Shown here: in pieces, positions 1 to 7,649 of the stretch
Position numbering within the stretch: position 1 is the first letter of the stretch
Layout: every line of letters begins with the position of its first letter
Source of the DNA: Ruminococcaceae bacterium UBA1734
GTDB taxonomy: Bacteria > Bacillota > Clostridia > Oscillospirales > Acutalibacteraceae
Direction of reading: 5' to 3'
Assembly: GCA_002315765.1 (NCBI GenBank)
Contig: DCIE01000076.1
Span: forward strand, 29,539 to 93,538
DNA: 64,000 nt
Notes under the pieces: model-generated
What the model was told of the DNA's origin: nothing
Seen by the model: only the letters and a program-made list of their open reading frames with translations
The model's database searches: none
Made by a program: the position numbers and the translations under genes

Positions 1-397
1 TAATTGTTGAATCTTCTTTAACAATAACCGACTGAATACCGGTTGCATAAGAATCAGTGAAGTTTACACTTTTCTTTCTTTCTTCGGTAACGGTCATACC
101 TGCCATACCCATATCAAACTTACCTGACTGAACACCGCCGATGATGGAACCGAACTCAACATCTTTAATCTCAAGTTCAAGACCGAGCTTGTCGGCAATC
201 TTACCTGCGATTTCAACATCAATACCTGCATAATTTTCGCCTTCCTTAAATTCATACGGAGGGAAAGATGCGTTTGTTGCCATAACAAGCTTACCTTCGG
301 TTGCTGTTAGACTTTTCTTTTCGCCACATCCTGCAAAAGCAAGAGCAGTAAGTACTACTGCCAAAACGATGGCTGCGATTTTCTTAATGTTTTTCAT
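1..397 (-). CDS. Amino-acid ABC transporter substrate-binding lipoprotein (N-terminal part)
   Basis: The gene runs off the left edge, so only the first 132 codons are present. Translation begins MKNIKKIAAIVLAVVLTALA and continues to FAGC, a lipoprotein signal peptide with lipobox, so the mature protein should be membrane-anchored outside the cell. The following KLVMATNASFPPYEF and GIDVEIAGKIADKLGL stretches are typical of the family 3 (polar amino acid: His/Gln/Arg/Cys) binding proteins that feed an ABC importer. The ATG at 397 is preceded by AGGAG (406-410). The permease and ATPase are presumably downstream on the minus strand, outside the window. Its promoter region carries ArgR-like boxes, which would suit an arginine or related amino-acid transporter, but the ligand is not proven. 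Family call is firm; ligand is inference. Confidence 0.9.
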   Translation of the reverse strand, partial: MKNIKKIAAIVLAVVLTALAFAGCGEKKSLTATEGKLVMATNASFPPYEFKEGENYAGIDVEIAGKIADKLGLELEIKDVEFGSIIGGVQSGKFDMGMAGMTVTEERKKSVNFTDSYATGIQSVIVKEDSTI

Positions 398-442
398 AAT
401 AAACACTCCTTAAATTTGTTTCGTCTTTTTGACTATGCACCC

Positions 443-471
443 ATTATAATGCATAAAATTGCATTTGTCAA
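443..471 (-). promoter_or_regulatory. Consensus sigma-A promoter of the amino-acid transporter gene
   Basis: Reading the minus strand, TTGACA (466-471) is followed after exactly 17 nt by TATAAT (443-448), both perfect matches to consensus. It drives the binding-protein gene starting at 397. One ArgR-like box lies entirely within the spacer, so bound repressor would block RNA polymerase. Confidence 0.85.
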
Positions 472-548
472 GTATAATTATGCATAAATATTCAACAAAC
501 TGAAATTTATATATTATGCGATATATGCACAAACTGCACAAAAATGCA
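450..548 (-). promoter_or_regulatory. Cluster of ArgR-like 14-bp boxes
   Basis: Three 14-bp near-palindromes of the form TGCA-N6-TGCA/TTCA occur at 450-463 (TGCATAAAATTGCA), 481-494 (TGCATAAATATTCA) and 535-548 (TGCACAAAAATGCA). The first lies in the promoter spacer; spacings of 31 and 54 bp are near whole helical turns. Further TGCA motifs fill the gaps. Known Firmicutes ARG boxes have the form TGAATAWWWATTCA, so ArgR/AhrC is the best candidate, but binding is inferred. Confidence 0.5.
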
Positions 549-611
549 TATTTTCCCCGTATTTTAATGACTATATGCAGGATATTTTGTATTATCTTGA
601 ATATATATTCA

Positions 612-977
612 TCAATATATGCAATTGATTGTTAAGGATTTGTCTGAAGCGATTTCATTAATTAGATATATACAACTGTTAATCTTCAATTTGCTTTCAT
701 TAACATTTTTATTTCTTATACTTGAAAGTAACTCATCAACACATCTTTTATACTGTGTAATATCTTCTTTGTTTACAAATTTGACAATGCAGTCAATTTT
801 CGGCAGACTGTTAATATTTTCGTTTGCTTTGATAAAATTTCCGTTTTCAATATTAATTTTACATTGTTGCAAAACTACCAAAGAGCTTTCACAGGTATTT
901 TCTATTGTGGTATTTCCCCATATTATAATAAGAATAATTGCTATTGCCAAAAATACTGCCGATAGGATTCTTTTCAT
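612..977 (-). CDS. DUF4363-type membrane-anchored small protein
   Basis: A 121-residue protein with one N-terminal hydrophobic segment (about residues 4-21, AVFLAIAIILIIIWG) followed by a hydrophilic, largely helical domain with few aromatic residues. It resembles the DUF4363 family, which has no known function. Its ATG overlaps the stop codon of the DUF421 gene by four bases (ATGA), so the two are translationally coupled. This pairing suggests that the two proteins act together at the membrane. The reading frame covers the whole intergenic space between the DUF421 gene and the transporter promoter. Family assignment is from pattern memory only. Confidence 0.65.
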   Translation of the reverse strand: MKRILSAVFLAIAIILIIIWGNTTIENTCESSLVVLQQCKINIENGNFIKANENINSLPKIDCIVKFVNKEDITQYKRCVDELLSSIRNKNVNESKLKINSCIYLINEIASDKSLTINCIY

Positions 978-1651
978 ATTTTGTTTTCCTTTTTAATTAA
1001 GTTGTATTTTCCGTTTCGGTTGATGGACATTAAAAATATTTCGTCTTTTGTACAATTTTCTTTATTAAGTATTCTTAATATTTCATCTTTTTTTATTTGA
1101 AGTGCATTTAAAGATTCTTGTATCAACTTTCCGTCCGAAATAACAGGTAATGGAAGGGCAGAACTTTCGGAAATAATTTTTATATCTTGTTTTGAGACCG
1201 GCATTACTTCGGATTTTAACATTACGCTTAAATCTCCGTTAACCTCCAATACCGCAAAAGCGACATCGTCGATACAGAATACATCTTTGCCACGAAGTAA
1301 CTCTATTAAATCAAGGACAGTCATTCTTACATCTCTCATTGATTGTTGGTCAATAACCCCGTTTTTAATAACAACAACTGATTTTCCGCTGATTATTTTC
1401 CGAAAAGAAAAGCTTTTCATAGTTAATACGGAAACACATATTTCAAGTATAACCAAAACGAAAATTGCGATAATACCTAATAATACGGGTTGATTTGTAT
1501 CTTGTAGCGGTATTGCCGCAATTTCGGATATTAAAAGGGTTATTACAAGTTCGTTTGGTTGCATATCTCCGATTTGTCTTTTTCCCATTAACCGTATTGC
1601 AACCGTAACTATAATATATAGTATTACTGTTCTTATTATTATGAAATACAT
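974..1651 (-). CDS. DUF421 (YetF-like) membrane protein
   Basis: A 225-residue protein with three N-terminal membrane segments (roughly residues 3-22, 33-52, 57-77), then a soluble domain. The soluble part has the YetF/DUF421 core motifs: RLMGKRQIGDMQPNELVITL near the first membrane turn, and GKSVVVIKNGVIDQQ and LIELLRGKDVFCIDDVAFAVLE further on. Members of this family occur in spore-forming Firmicutes, some linked to spore or germination phenotypes; the molecular role is unknown. The ATG at 1651 has a GGGTG ribosome site about 7 nt upstream. It is first in a two-gene operon with the DUF4363 gene and divergent from the ABC exporter operon. Confidence 0.85.
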   Translation of the reverse strand: MYFIIIRTVILYIIVTVAIRLMGKRQIGDMQPNELVITLLISEIAAIPLQDTNQPVLLGIIAIFVLVILEICVSVLTMKSFSFRKIISGKSVVVIKNGVIDQQSMRDVRMTVLDLIELLRGKDVFCIDDVAFAVLEVNGDLSVMLKSEVMPVSKQDIKIISESSALPLPVISDGKLIQESLNALQIKKDEILRILNKENCTKDEIFLMSINRNGKYNLIKKENKI

Positions 1652-1685
1652 CTTATATCACCCATAATAGCATTGTCAAAATTTC

Positions 1686-1713
1686 TTGCAATATTAGTAT
1701 ATTTGTGTATAAT
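1686..1713 (+). promoter_or_regulatory. Probable promoter of the polysaccharide ABC exporter operon
   Basis: TTGCAA (1686-1691) and TATAAT (1708-1713) are separated by 16 nt, 37 nt upstream of the preferred ATG at 1750. The -10 box is perfect; the -35 box and spacer are slightly off consensus. Confidence 0.5.
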
Positions 1714-1749
1714 ATAAAATGAATGTTTATGAAAATACGGAGTTTGAGC

Positions 1750-2535
1750 ATGTCTAAATTTTTTAATGACTTTAAAAGATTTCTACCGCTGTTATCCAAT
1801 CTTGTTTCAAAAGATTTTAAAATTAAATATAGGCGTTCGGTTTTAGGTATAGCCTGGAGTGTTCTTAATCCTTTGCTTACAATGATTGTGTTGACTAAGG
1901 TTTTTGAGGTGTTGCTTAGAAATTCAGTGGAAAACTTTGCAACATACTATATTGTCGGCTCCGCTTTGTGGACATTTTTTGCGGAGGCCACAAGCAATTC
2001 GTTAAGTTCAATCCTTGCGGCATCATCACTAATTAAAAAGGTTTATATTCCTAAATATGTTTTTCCTTTGGAAAAATGTTTGTTTTCTCTTGTGAATTTA
2101 ATCTTCAGCCTTATTGCCGTTATGCTTGTCGTAATTATTCAAGATGTACATCAGCTATCATTTTTTTCGCTTTTGTTTCCCATACCTATTATATATTGTT
2201 TTATTTTCACCTGTGGGGTATCGCTGTTTTTGAGTGCTGTAACGGTTTATTTCAGGGATATTGCCCATTTATACGGAGTGCTTTTGACAATGTGGATTTA
2301 CTTAACACCCATATTATATCCCATAAAAATGTTAGAAGGTTATTCCTTTATTAAGAGAATTGTTATGTTAAATCCAATGACACATTATGTTGAGTTTTTC
2401 AGGTCTGTGGTAATGTATCAAACATTCCCGGGTTTAAAAGAAAATTTAGTATGCATTTTCATTTCGCTGTTATCATTTTTTGTCGGTGCTTTTGTTTTTA
2501 AAAAATCACAAAGCAAATTTATCCTTCATATATAA
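1750..2535 (+). CDS. Polysaccharide/teichoic-acid export ABC permease (ABC-2 type)
   Basis: A 261-residue integral membrane protein with about six hydrophobic segments and the family opening LVSKDFKIKYRRSVLGIAWSVLNPL, characteristic of Wzm/TagG/RfbA-type ABC-2 permeases that export lipid-linked polysaccharides or teichoic acids. I prefer the ATG at 1750 because CGGAG lies 7 nt before it; an in-frame ATG at 1723 would add nine residues but has no ribosome site and is close to the -10 box. It is followed 17 nt later by its ATPase. No glycosyltransferase genes lie beside it, so the exported polymer cannot be inferred. Confidence 0.88.
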   Translation: MSKFFNDFKRFLPLLSNLVSKDFKIKYRRSVLGIAWSVLNPLLTMIVLTKVFEVLLRNSVENFATYYIVGSALWTFFAEATSNSLSSILAASSLIKKVYIPKYVFPLEKCLFSLVNLIFSLIAVMLVVIIQDVHQLSFFSLLFPIPIIYCFIFTCGVSLFLSAVTVYFRDIAHLYGVLLTMWIYLTPILYPIKMLEGYSFIKRIVMLNPMTHYVEFFRSVVMYQTFPGLKENLVCIFISLLSFFVGAFVFKKSQSKFILHI

Positions 2536-2552
2536 TCGGGGGAGGAGAATTT

Positions 2553-3293
2553 ATGGATAAGACAAATGCCGTTGAGCTTAAAAATGTGGAAATGCATTTT
2601 AATATGAGCAAAGAAAAGCTTGAAAGCCTAAAAGAATATTTTTTAAAACTTGCAAGTCGAAATCTTATGTTTGAAGACTTTGTAGCTCTTGAAAATATTA
2701 ACTTAAGCATTAAAAAAGGCGATGTTTTCGGAATACTGGGACTAAACGGTTCGGGAAAGAGTACCACACTTAAAATAATTTCCGGAATACTTGAACCCAC
2801 AAGAGGAAGTGTGGAAACAAGCGGAGTTATAGCACCTCTTATCGAACTCGGAGCAGGTTTTGACATGGAACTGACTGCACGGGAAAATATATATTTAAAC
2901 GGCTCGGTTTTAGGATTTTCTAAGAAATTTATGGACGAGAAATTCGATGATATTGTAGAATTTTCGGAGATGAGTGAGTTTTTAGATGTTCCTATGAAAA
3001 ATTATTCCTCCGGTATGGTTGCGAGAATAGGCTTTGCTATTGCGACAATGACAACACCGGATATTTTGATAGTTGATGAAATTTTATCTGTTGGGGATTT
3101 TCTGTTCCAAAAAAAGTGCGAGAACCGAATAAACGAAATGCTGAAGGGTGATACAACCGTAATAATTGTTTCACATTCTCTTGAGCAAATCGAAAGACTG
3201 TGTAACCACTGTATGTGGCTTGATAAAGGTAAAGTAAAAATGATAGGCGATACAAACGAGGTTTGCGAGGCTTATCGTAATTTTAATAAATAA
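2553..3293 (+). CDS. Polysaccharide/teichoic-acid export ABC ATPase (TagH/Wzt type)
   Basis: A 246-residue ABC nucleotide-binding subunit. Visible motifs are Walker A GLNGSGKST (about residues 63-71), the Wzt/TagH-specific IAPLIELGAGFDMELTARENI stretch, the signature YSSGM, Walker B DILIVDE and the switch histidine in VSHS. The N-terminal extension VEMHFNMSKEKLESLKEYFL is typical of the TagH/KpsT/Wzt subgroup, which pairs with the permease just upstream. It lacks the C-terminal carbohydrate-binding domain of some Wzt proteins. A strong GGGGGAGGAG ribosome site precedes the ATG. Substrate not deducible here. Confidence 0.9.
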   Translation: MDKTNAVELKNVEMHFNMSKEKLESLKEYFLKLASRNLMFEDFVALENINLSIKKGDVFGILGLNGSGKSTTLKIISGILEPTRGSVETSGVIAPLIELGAGFDMELTARENIYLNGSVLGFSKKFMDEKFDDIVEFSEMSEFLDVPMKNYSSGMVARIGFAIATMTTPDILIVDEILSVGDFLFQKKCENRINEMLKGDTTVIIVSHSLEQIERLCNHCMWLDKGKVKMIGDTNEVCEAYRNFNK

Positions 3294-3309
3294 TGGAGTT
3301 GATTATTTA

Positions 3310-4320
3310 ATGGATGACCCCGGGAGTAGTATAGTTTTATACTTGGTACTTATAATATGTTGTGCATATTTTGCCGGTACCGAAACTTCACTTGCCTCTG
3401 TGAATAGAATTCACATTATGGGTATGGCATCAAAAGGAAATAAAAAAGCAAAGAAAACCCTTAGGGTTTTAGACAATTTTGATGAGGCTTTATCGGTTTT
3501 GCTTATAGGTAATAATATCGGTAGTATAGCCTTGGCCTCTCTTACGGTTGTTATTGCAAACGACTTTTTCGGAAAAGGCTTCGTAAATATAGCCACCTTT
3601 ATTACGACAATTATTCTTTTTATGTTCGGAGAAATGTTGCCTAAAAGTTTTGCAAGGTCCTGCAACGAAAAGTTTGCCCTTAATTCATCAGGATTGTTAA
3701 TTGTTTTAATGAAGGTTTTTAAACCTCTTTCATTCCTTCTGAATAAGGTTTCCGATGTAGCAGTGATACCGTTTAAAAATTCTTCCGATGAAAATGTACT
3801 TATGACCGAGGATGAGTTAACCGATATTGTTGAAAATATTTCGGAAAATGAAAATTTTGATAAGGATACGGGAGAACTTGTAAAATCTGCGTTGAGGTTT
3901 ACAAATAAGAATGCCGGTGATATTTTAGTTCCTTGGGATAAGGTTTTAAAAATTTCTTCAAATCTTAAAACTGCTCAAATTTTAGAGGTCATAAAAAGCA
4001 CAGGACATTCAAGAATACCGGTTGTTGACCGACAGGGAAATGTTAAAGGAATTTTGCAAATAAGAAAATTCTTAAAAGCATATTTCGGTAAAAAGAACAA
4101 TATTGTATTAGCCTCGGTTATCGATTATCCCTTCTTTGTAAAGCCCGATACAATGATTGATGATTTGCTTTCAAAAATGAGCAATCACAGAAGAAATCTT
4201 GCATTTGTAACCGACAATAACGGTGATATTTTAGGTATTGTTACGGTTGAGGATATTTTGGAAGAATTGGTGGGCGAGATATACGATGAGGACGAGAAAG
4301 TAGGTGGCGATAATGTCTGA
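3310..4320 (+). CDS. CNNM/CorC-family (DUF21 + CBS) membrane protein, short form
   Basis: A 336-residue protein. The DUF21/CNNM transmembrane domain (about residues 5-170, with GTETSLASVNRIHIMGMASKG and a FGEMLPKSFARS motif) is followed by a CBS pair (about residues 195-325, ending VTVEDILEELVGEIYDE). It ends right after the CBS pair, so the CorC_HlyC domain found in longer relatives is missing. Such proteins are implicated in magnesium or cobalt transport or export (CorB/CorC, CNNM, YhdP/MpfA). It overlaps its longer paralogue by eight bases, and the two may form a heteromeric unit. Confidence 0.85.
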   Translation: MDDPGSSIVLYLVLIICCAYFAGTETSLASVNRIHIMGMASKGNKKAKKTLRVLDNFDEALSVLLIGNNIGSIALASLTVVIANDFFGKGFVNIATFITTIILFMFGEMLPKSFARSCNEKFALNSSGLLIVLMKVFKPLSFLLNKVSDVAVIPFKNSSDENVLMTEDELTDIVENISENENFDKDTGELVKSALRFTNKNAGDILVPWDKVLKISSNLKTAQILEVIKSTGHSRIPVVDRQGNVKGILQIRKFLKAYFGKKNNIVLASVIDYPFFVKPDTMIDDLLSKMSNHRRNLAFVTDNNGDILGIVTVEDILEELVGEIYDEDEKVGGDNV

Positions 4321-5596
4321 TATTTTCTCATATATAAGTATTCCTTTTTTAATCCTTATGTCGGCTTTTTTCTCGGCAAGTGAAATAGCATACGCTACGG
4401 TTAATCTTTTTAGATTAAAGGCAAAGTCCGGGGATAAGCAGACCTTGTCTTCGTTTTTGGCAGTAAAGATTGCTCAGGATTATCAAACCATTTTAACCTC
4501 TATATTAATAGGTAATACAATCGTTAATATTTTTGCTTCATCGGTGGCAACGGTAATTGTGATTGATGTTTTCGGCAACGAGAAATACGCCTTTATCGCT
4601 ACAATTATTATGACGGTTATTATACTGATTTTCGGCGAAGTTGTACCGAAGGTTATTGCAAAGCATATTCCGGATAGTTTTTCCGTTTTTGTTTCTATTC
4701 CGTTATATTTTATTTCTCTTGTTTTAAGACCTTTCACCTTTATTTTTGTGCTGTTTATCAAGCTTGTTTCAAAGCTTTGGAATAACAGCGTAACCCATAA
4801 CGATACCGTAACCGAAGACGACCTTGAAAATATTATTGATATTGTTGAAGATGAGGGAGTTTTAGACGAGGACGAATGCGACCTTTTGCAAAATGCCCTT
4901 GATTTCGATGATGTATGTGCTTATGAAATCGTAACACCTCGAGTTGATATGATAGCTCTTAATGTAAGAGACCCTTATGAAACTAATATAAAAAAGATTT
5001 TTAAAAGCAACTATTCAAGAATACCCGTATATGAGGATACTCCTGACAATATTATAGGTATTCTCCATATTAATCACTTTTTAAAACAGCAAATTGATGT
5101 GGAAAGACCGAATATCAGAGATTTGTTGTTACCTGTTACATTTGTTCACAAAACAATGCCTTTGCCTGATGTACTTGAAAAAATGAAAGAAACAAAATGC
5201 CATATGGTAGTTGTACTTGATGAATACGGCGGCACCCAGGGTATTTTAACAATGGAAGATGTTTTAGAACAACTTGTAGGGGAAATATTTGACGAAAGTG
5301 ATATTGAGCCGGAGGAATTTATTTGTATTGATGATACCCACTTTGAAGCAGATGGGGATATGCGACTTTATGACTTTTTTGATGAATTTGATATTGATAT
5401 CGAAGAGTATGAAGAACTTGAGATTGAAGATACAACAATCGGAGGTTTTGCAACCACAATGCTTGACGGAGATACGGCTCGTGGAAATGAGTTTGTGTTT
5501 GAAAATTTAAAATTCACCATTAAGGAGTCAGACGAAAAAAGGGTTGACCGTATTTTGGTTGAAATTTTAAACATTCCAACGGAAAATGATGAATAA
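4313..5596 (+). CDS. CNNM/CorC-family (DUF21 + CBS + CorC domain) membrane protein
   Basis: A 427-residue full-length paralogue of the preceding gene: DUF21 membrane domain (about 1-170, with SAFFSASEIAYATVNLFRLK and FGEVVPKVIAKHIPD), CBS pair (about 195-325, TPRVDMIALN to LTMEDVLEQLVGEIFDE) and the C-terminal CorC_HlyC domain (about 340-427, DGDMRLYDFFDEF). Likely a divalent-cation (Mg2+/Co2+) efflux or transport protein; the older name hemolysin C is misleading. I start at the ATG 4313, 5 nt after AGGTGG; an in-frame GTG at 4304 lies inside that ribosome site. The gene overlaps the previous one by 8 bp. Confidence 0.88.
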   Translation: MSDIFSYISIPFLILMSAFFSASEIAYATVNLFRLKAKSGDKQTLSSFLAVKIAQDYQTILTSILIGNTIVNIFASSVATVIVIDVFGNEKYAFIATIIMTVIILIFGEVVPKVIAKHIPDSFSVFVSIPLYFISLVLRPFTFIFVLFIKLVSKLWNNSVTHNDTVTEDDLENIIDIVEDEGVLDEDECDLLQNALDFDDVCAYEIVTPRVDMIALNVRDPYETNIKKIFKSNYSRIPVYEDTPDNIIGILHINHFLKQQIDVERPNIRDLLLPVTFVHKTMPLPDVLEKMKETKCHMVVVLDEYGGTQGILTMEDVLEQLVGEIFDESDIEPEEFICIDDTHFEADGDMRLYDFFDEFDIDIEEYEELEIEDTTIGGFATTMLDGDTARGNEFVFENLKFTIKESDEKRVDRILVEILNIPTENDE

Positions 5597-5597
5597 T

Positions 5598-5623
5598 TTA
5601 ACAAATATTAAAAAATTTGTTAA
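5598..5623 (+). terminator. AT-rich inverted repeat after the CNNM/CorC pair
   Basis: A perfect 9-bp inverted repeat, TTAACAAAT (5598-5606) and ATTTGTTAA (5615-5623), with an 8-nt loop, then ATATTTTAT. It lacks GC pairs, so it would be a weak terminator; its position between a stop codon and a strong promoter fits that role. Confidence 0.4.
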
Positions 5624-5640
5624 TATTTTATCATATTTGA

Positions 5641-5669
5641 TTGACATTTGTATTTTTGGGTATTATAAT
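5641..5669 (+). promoter_or_regulatory. Consensus sigma-A promoter of pckG
   Basis: TTGACA (5641-5646), a 17-nt spacer and TATAAT (5664-5669) match consensus perfectly. Transcription would start near 5676, giving a leader of about 60 nt before the ATG at 5735. Confidence 0.85.
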
Positions 5670-5734
5670 GTATAAGGAGAAAATTTGGATGTATTTTTAT
5701 TACATTCAAAATACTTTATAAGGAGATTATCTAA

Positions 5735-7522
5735 ATGACTGAAAACAAGACTGTTATTAAATGGTTAGATGAGATGAAAGCTCTTTTAAATCCTACTAAT
5801 GTAATGTGGATTGACGGTAGCGAGGCTCAACTTGACCAACTTCGTAAAGAAGCCGTTGAAAGCGGTGAAATGATTAAACTTAACGAGGAAAAGCTTCCCG
5901 GTTGTTATCTTCACAGAACAAAGCCGAACGATGTTGCCCGTGTTGAGGATAGAACTTTCATTTGTACTACAAATAAAGATGATGCAGGTCCTACAAACAA
6001 CTGGTGTGCTCCAAGTGAAATGTATGAAAAGCTTTATAATATTTGCCGCGGAACATATAACGGCAGAACAATGTATATAATCCCATATTCAATGGGTCCA
6101 ATCGGTTCACCACTTGCAAAGATTGGTATTGAAATCACCGATTCAATTTATGTTGTTCTGAATATGGCTATTATGACTCGTATCGGTGCTGATGTTCTTA
6201 AGGTTTTGGGCGATAGCAATGATTGGGTACGCGGACTTCACGCAAAGTGTGATGTAAACCCCGACAACCGTTATATTTGCCATTTCCCCGAAGACAATAC
6301 AATCATTTCGGTAAATTCAGCATACGGCGGTAATGTTCTTTTAGGTAAAAAGTGTTTTGCACTTCGTATTGCCTCTTACCAAGGTTGGAAAGAGGGCTGG
6401 ATGGCTGAACATATGTTGATTTTAGGTCTTCAAAATCCGAAGGGTGAAATTAAGTATGTTGCCGCTGCATTCCCGTCCGCTTGCGGTAAGACCAATTTGG
6501 CAATGCTTATCCCACCTGAGTATTTACGCAAGAAGGGCTATAAGATTTGGACCGTAGGCGATGATATTTCTTGGATGAAGATAGGACCTGACGGCAGACT
6601 TTATGCTATTAACCCTGAAAACGGTTTCTTCGGTGTTGCACCGGGAACTAATGAACATTCAAATTTCAATGCTCTCGAAAGCACAAAGAAGAATACAATT
6701 TTCACCAATGTTGCATTAAATCTTGATGATAACACGGTTTGGTGGGAAGGTCTTGACAAAAATCCTCCCAAAAATGCTCTTAACTGGCGTGGTGAAAAGT
6801 GGGATTACACAAAGTACGACAAGGCTGATAAGGTAGGCACTTCCGGTGCTCATCCGAATTCAAGATTTACAGCACCTGCAAAGAATTGTCCTTGTATTTC
6901 CGATGAATTTGATAAGGGACAGGGTGTTCCGATTTCCGCTATTATTTTCGGTGGTCGTCGTGCAAAGTGTGCTCCTCTTGTATATCAATCAAAGGATTGG
7001 GTAAACGGTGTGTTTATCGGTTCTGCAATGGCTTCTGAAACAACTGCCGCTGCTGCCGGCGCTGTCGGTGTTGTTCGTCGCGACCCAATGGCTATGCTTC
7101 CGTTCTGCGGTTATCATATGGGCGACTACTTCAAGCATTGGTTGGAAATGGGCGAGAAGTTAGGCGATAAGGCTCCTAAAATCTTTAATGTTAACTGGTT
7201 TAGAACTGACGATGAAGGCAACTTTGTATGGCCGGGATTCGGTGATAATGCCCGTGTTCTTAATTGGATTATCGACCGTTGCGAAGGAAATGCCGATGCA
7301 AATGAGACCGCAATCGGTTATATTCCGAAGCCTGAAGATATCGACCTTACCGATTTAGATATGGATATGGACACCTTAAAGTCAATATTAAAGGTTGACA
7401 AGGATGTTTGGGAGAAAGAAGCTTCCGAAATCGAAGAACATTATAAAAAGTTCGGCGATAGATTACCTCAAGAATTAAGAGAACAGCTTAATAATCTTAA
7501 GGATAATCTCAGCAATATGTAA
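5735..7522 (+). CDS. pckG: Phosphoenolpyruvate carboxykinase (GTP)
   Basis: A 595-residue cytosolic enzyme interconverting oxaloacetate and phosphoenolpyruvate with GTP/GDP. Length and motifs match the GTP class (about 600 residues), not the ATP class (about 530): the kinase-1a loop FPSACGKTNLAML (about residues 246-258), the kinase-2-like motif VGDDISWMK, and FGGRRAKCAPLVYQ. In fermentative anaerobes it commonly works in the carboxylating direction, fixing CO2 onto PEP and making nucleotide triphosphate; direction here is inference. It is monocistronic: a perfect promoter at 5641-5669, AAGGAG before the ATG, and a strong terminator right after the stop. Confidence 0.97.
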   Translation: MTENKTVIKWLDEMKALLNPTNVMWIDGSEAQLDQLRKEAVESGEMIKLNEEKLPGCYLHRTKPNDVARVEDRTFICTTNKDDAGPTNNWCAPSEMYEKLYNICRGTYNGRTMYIIPYSMGPIGSPLAKIGIEITDSIYVVLNMAIMTRIGADVLKVLGDSNDWVRGLHAKCDVNPDNRYICHFPEDNTIISVNSAYGGNVLLGKKCFALRIASYQGWKEGWMAEHMLILGLQNPKGEIKYVAAAFPSACGKTNLAMLIPPEYLRKKGYKIWTVGDDISWMKIGPDGRLYAINPENGFFGVAPGTNEHSNFNALESTKKNTIFTNVALNLDDNTVWWEGLDKNPPKNALNWRGEKWDYTKYDKADKVGTSGAHPNSRFTAPAKNCPCISDEFDKGQGVPISAIIFGGRRAKCAPLVYQSKDWVNGVFIGSAMASETTAAAAGAVGVVRRDPMAMLPFCGYHMGDYFKHWLEMGEKLGDKAPKIFNVNWFRTDDEGNFVWPGFGDNARVLNWIIDRCEGNADANETAIGYIPKPEDIDLTDLDMDMDTLKSILKVDKDVWEKEASEIEEHYKKFGDRLPQELREQLNNLKDNLSNM

Positions 7523-7530
7523 TTTTTTTG

Positions 7531-7571
7531 AAAAAAGTATGCAAGACAAAAAAAGTTTTGCATACTTTTTT
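7531..7571 (+). terminator. Rho-independent terminator of pckG
   Basis: A 14-bp stem, AAAAAAGTATGCAA (7531-7544) pairing with TTGCATACTTTTTT (7558-7571), with a T-run at the 3' side. It starts 8 nt after the pckG stop codon. Confidence 0.9.
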
Positions 7572-7572
7572 A

Positions 7573-7601
7573 TTGACATTTTTTTAATTTAATTGTATAA
7601 T
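7573..7601 (+). promoter_or_regulatory. Consensus sigma-A promoter of the secreted esterase gene
   Basis: TTGACA (7573-7578), a 17-nt spacer and TATAAT (7596-7601) are perfect. The upstream in-frame TTG at 7593 falls inside this promoter, which supports translation starting at the ATG 7650 instead. Confidence 0.85.
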
Positions 7602-7649
7602 AATTTTGGTAAAAATATTATTAATTTCATTAAAAAGGTAGGTATTTTT

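Noticed and set aside
612..996. Plus-strand ORF opposite the DUF4363 gene
   Set aside because: It has no ribosome site and a hydrophobic composition typical of antisense frames; the minus-strand gene is coupled to DUF421 by an ATGA overlap.
5598..5623. Operator palindrome for pckG
   Set aside because: The repeat is outside the promoter core and next to the upstream stop codon; a weak terminator is the simpler reading.
7593..7649. Upstream start (TTG 7593) for the secreted esterase
   Set aside because: It lies inside the promoter, and the ATG 7650 has a good ribosome site and begins a proper signal peptide.
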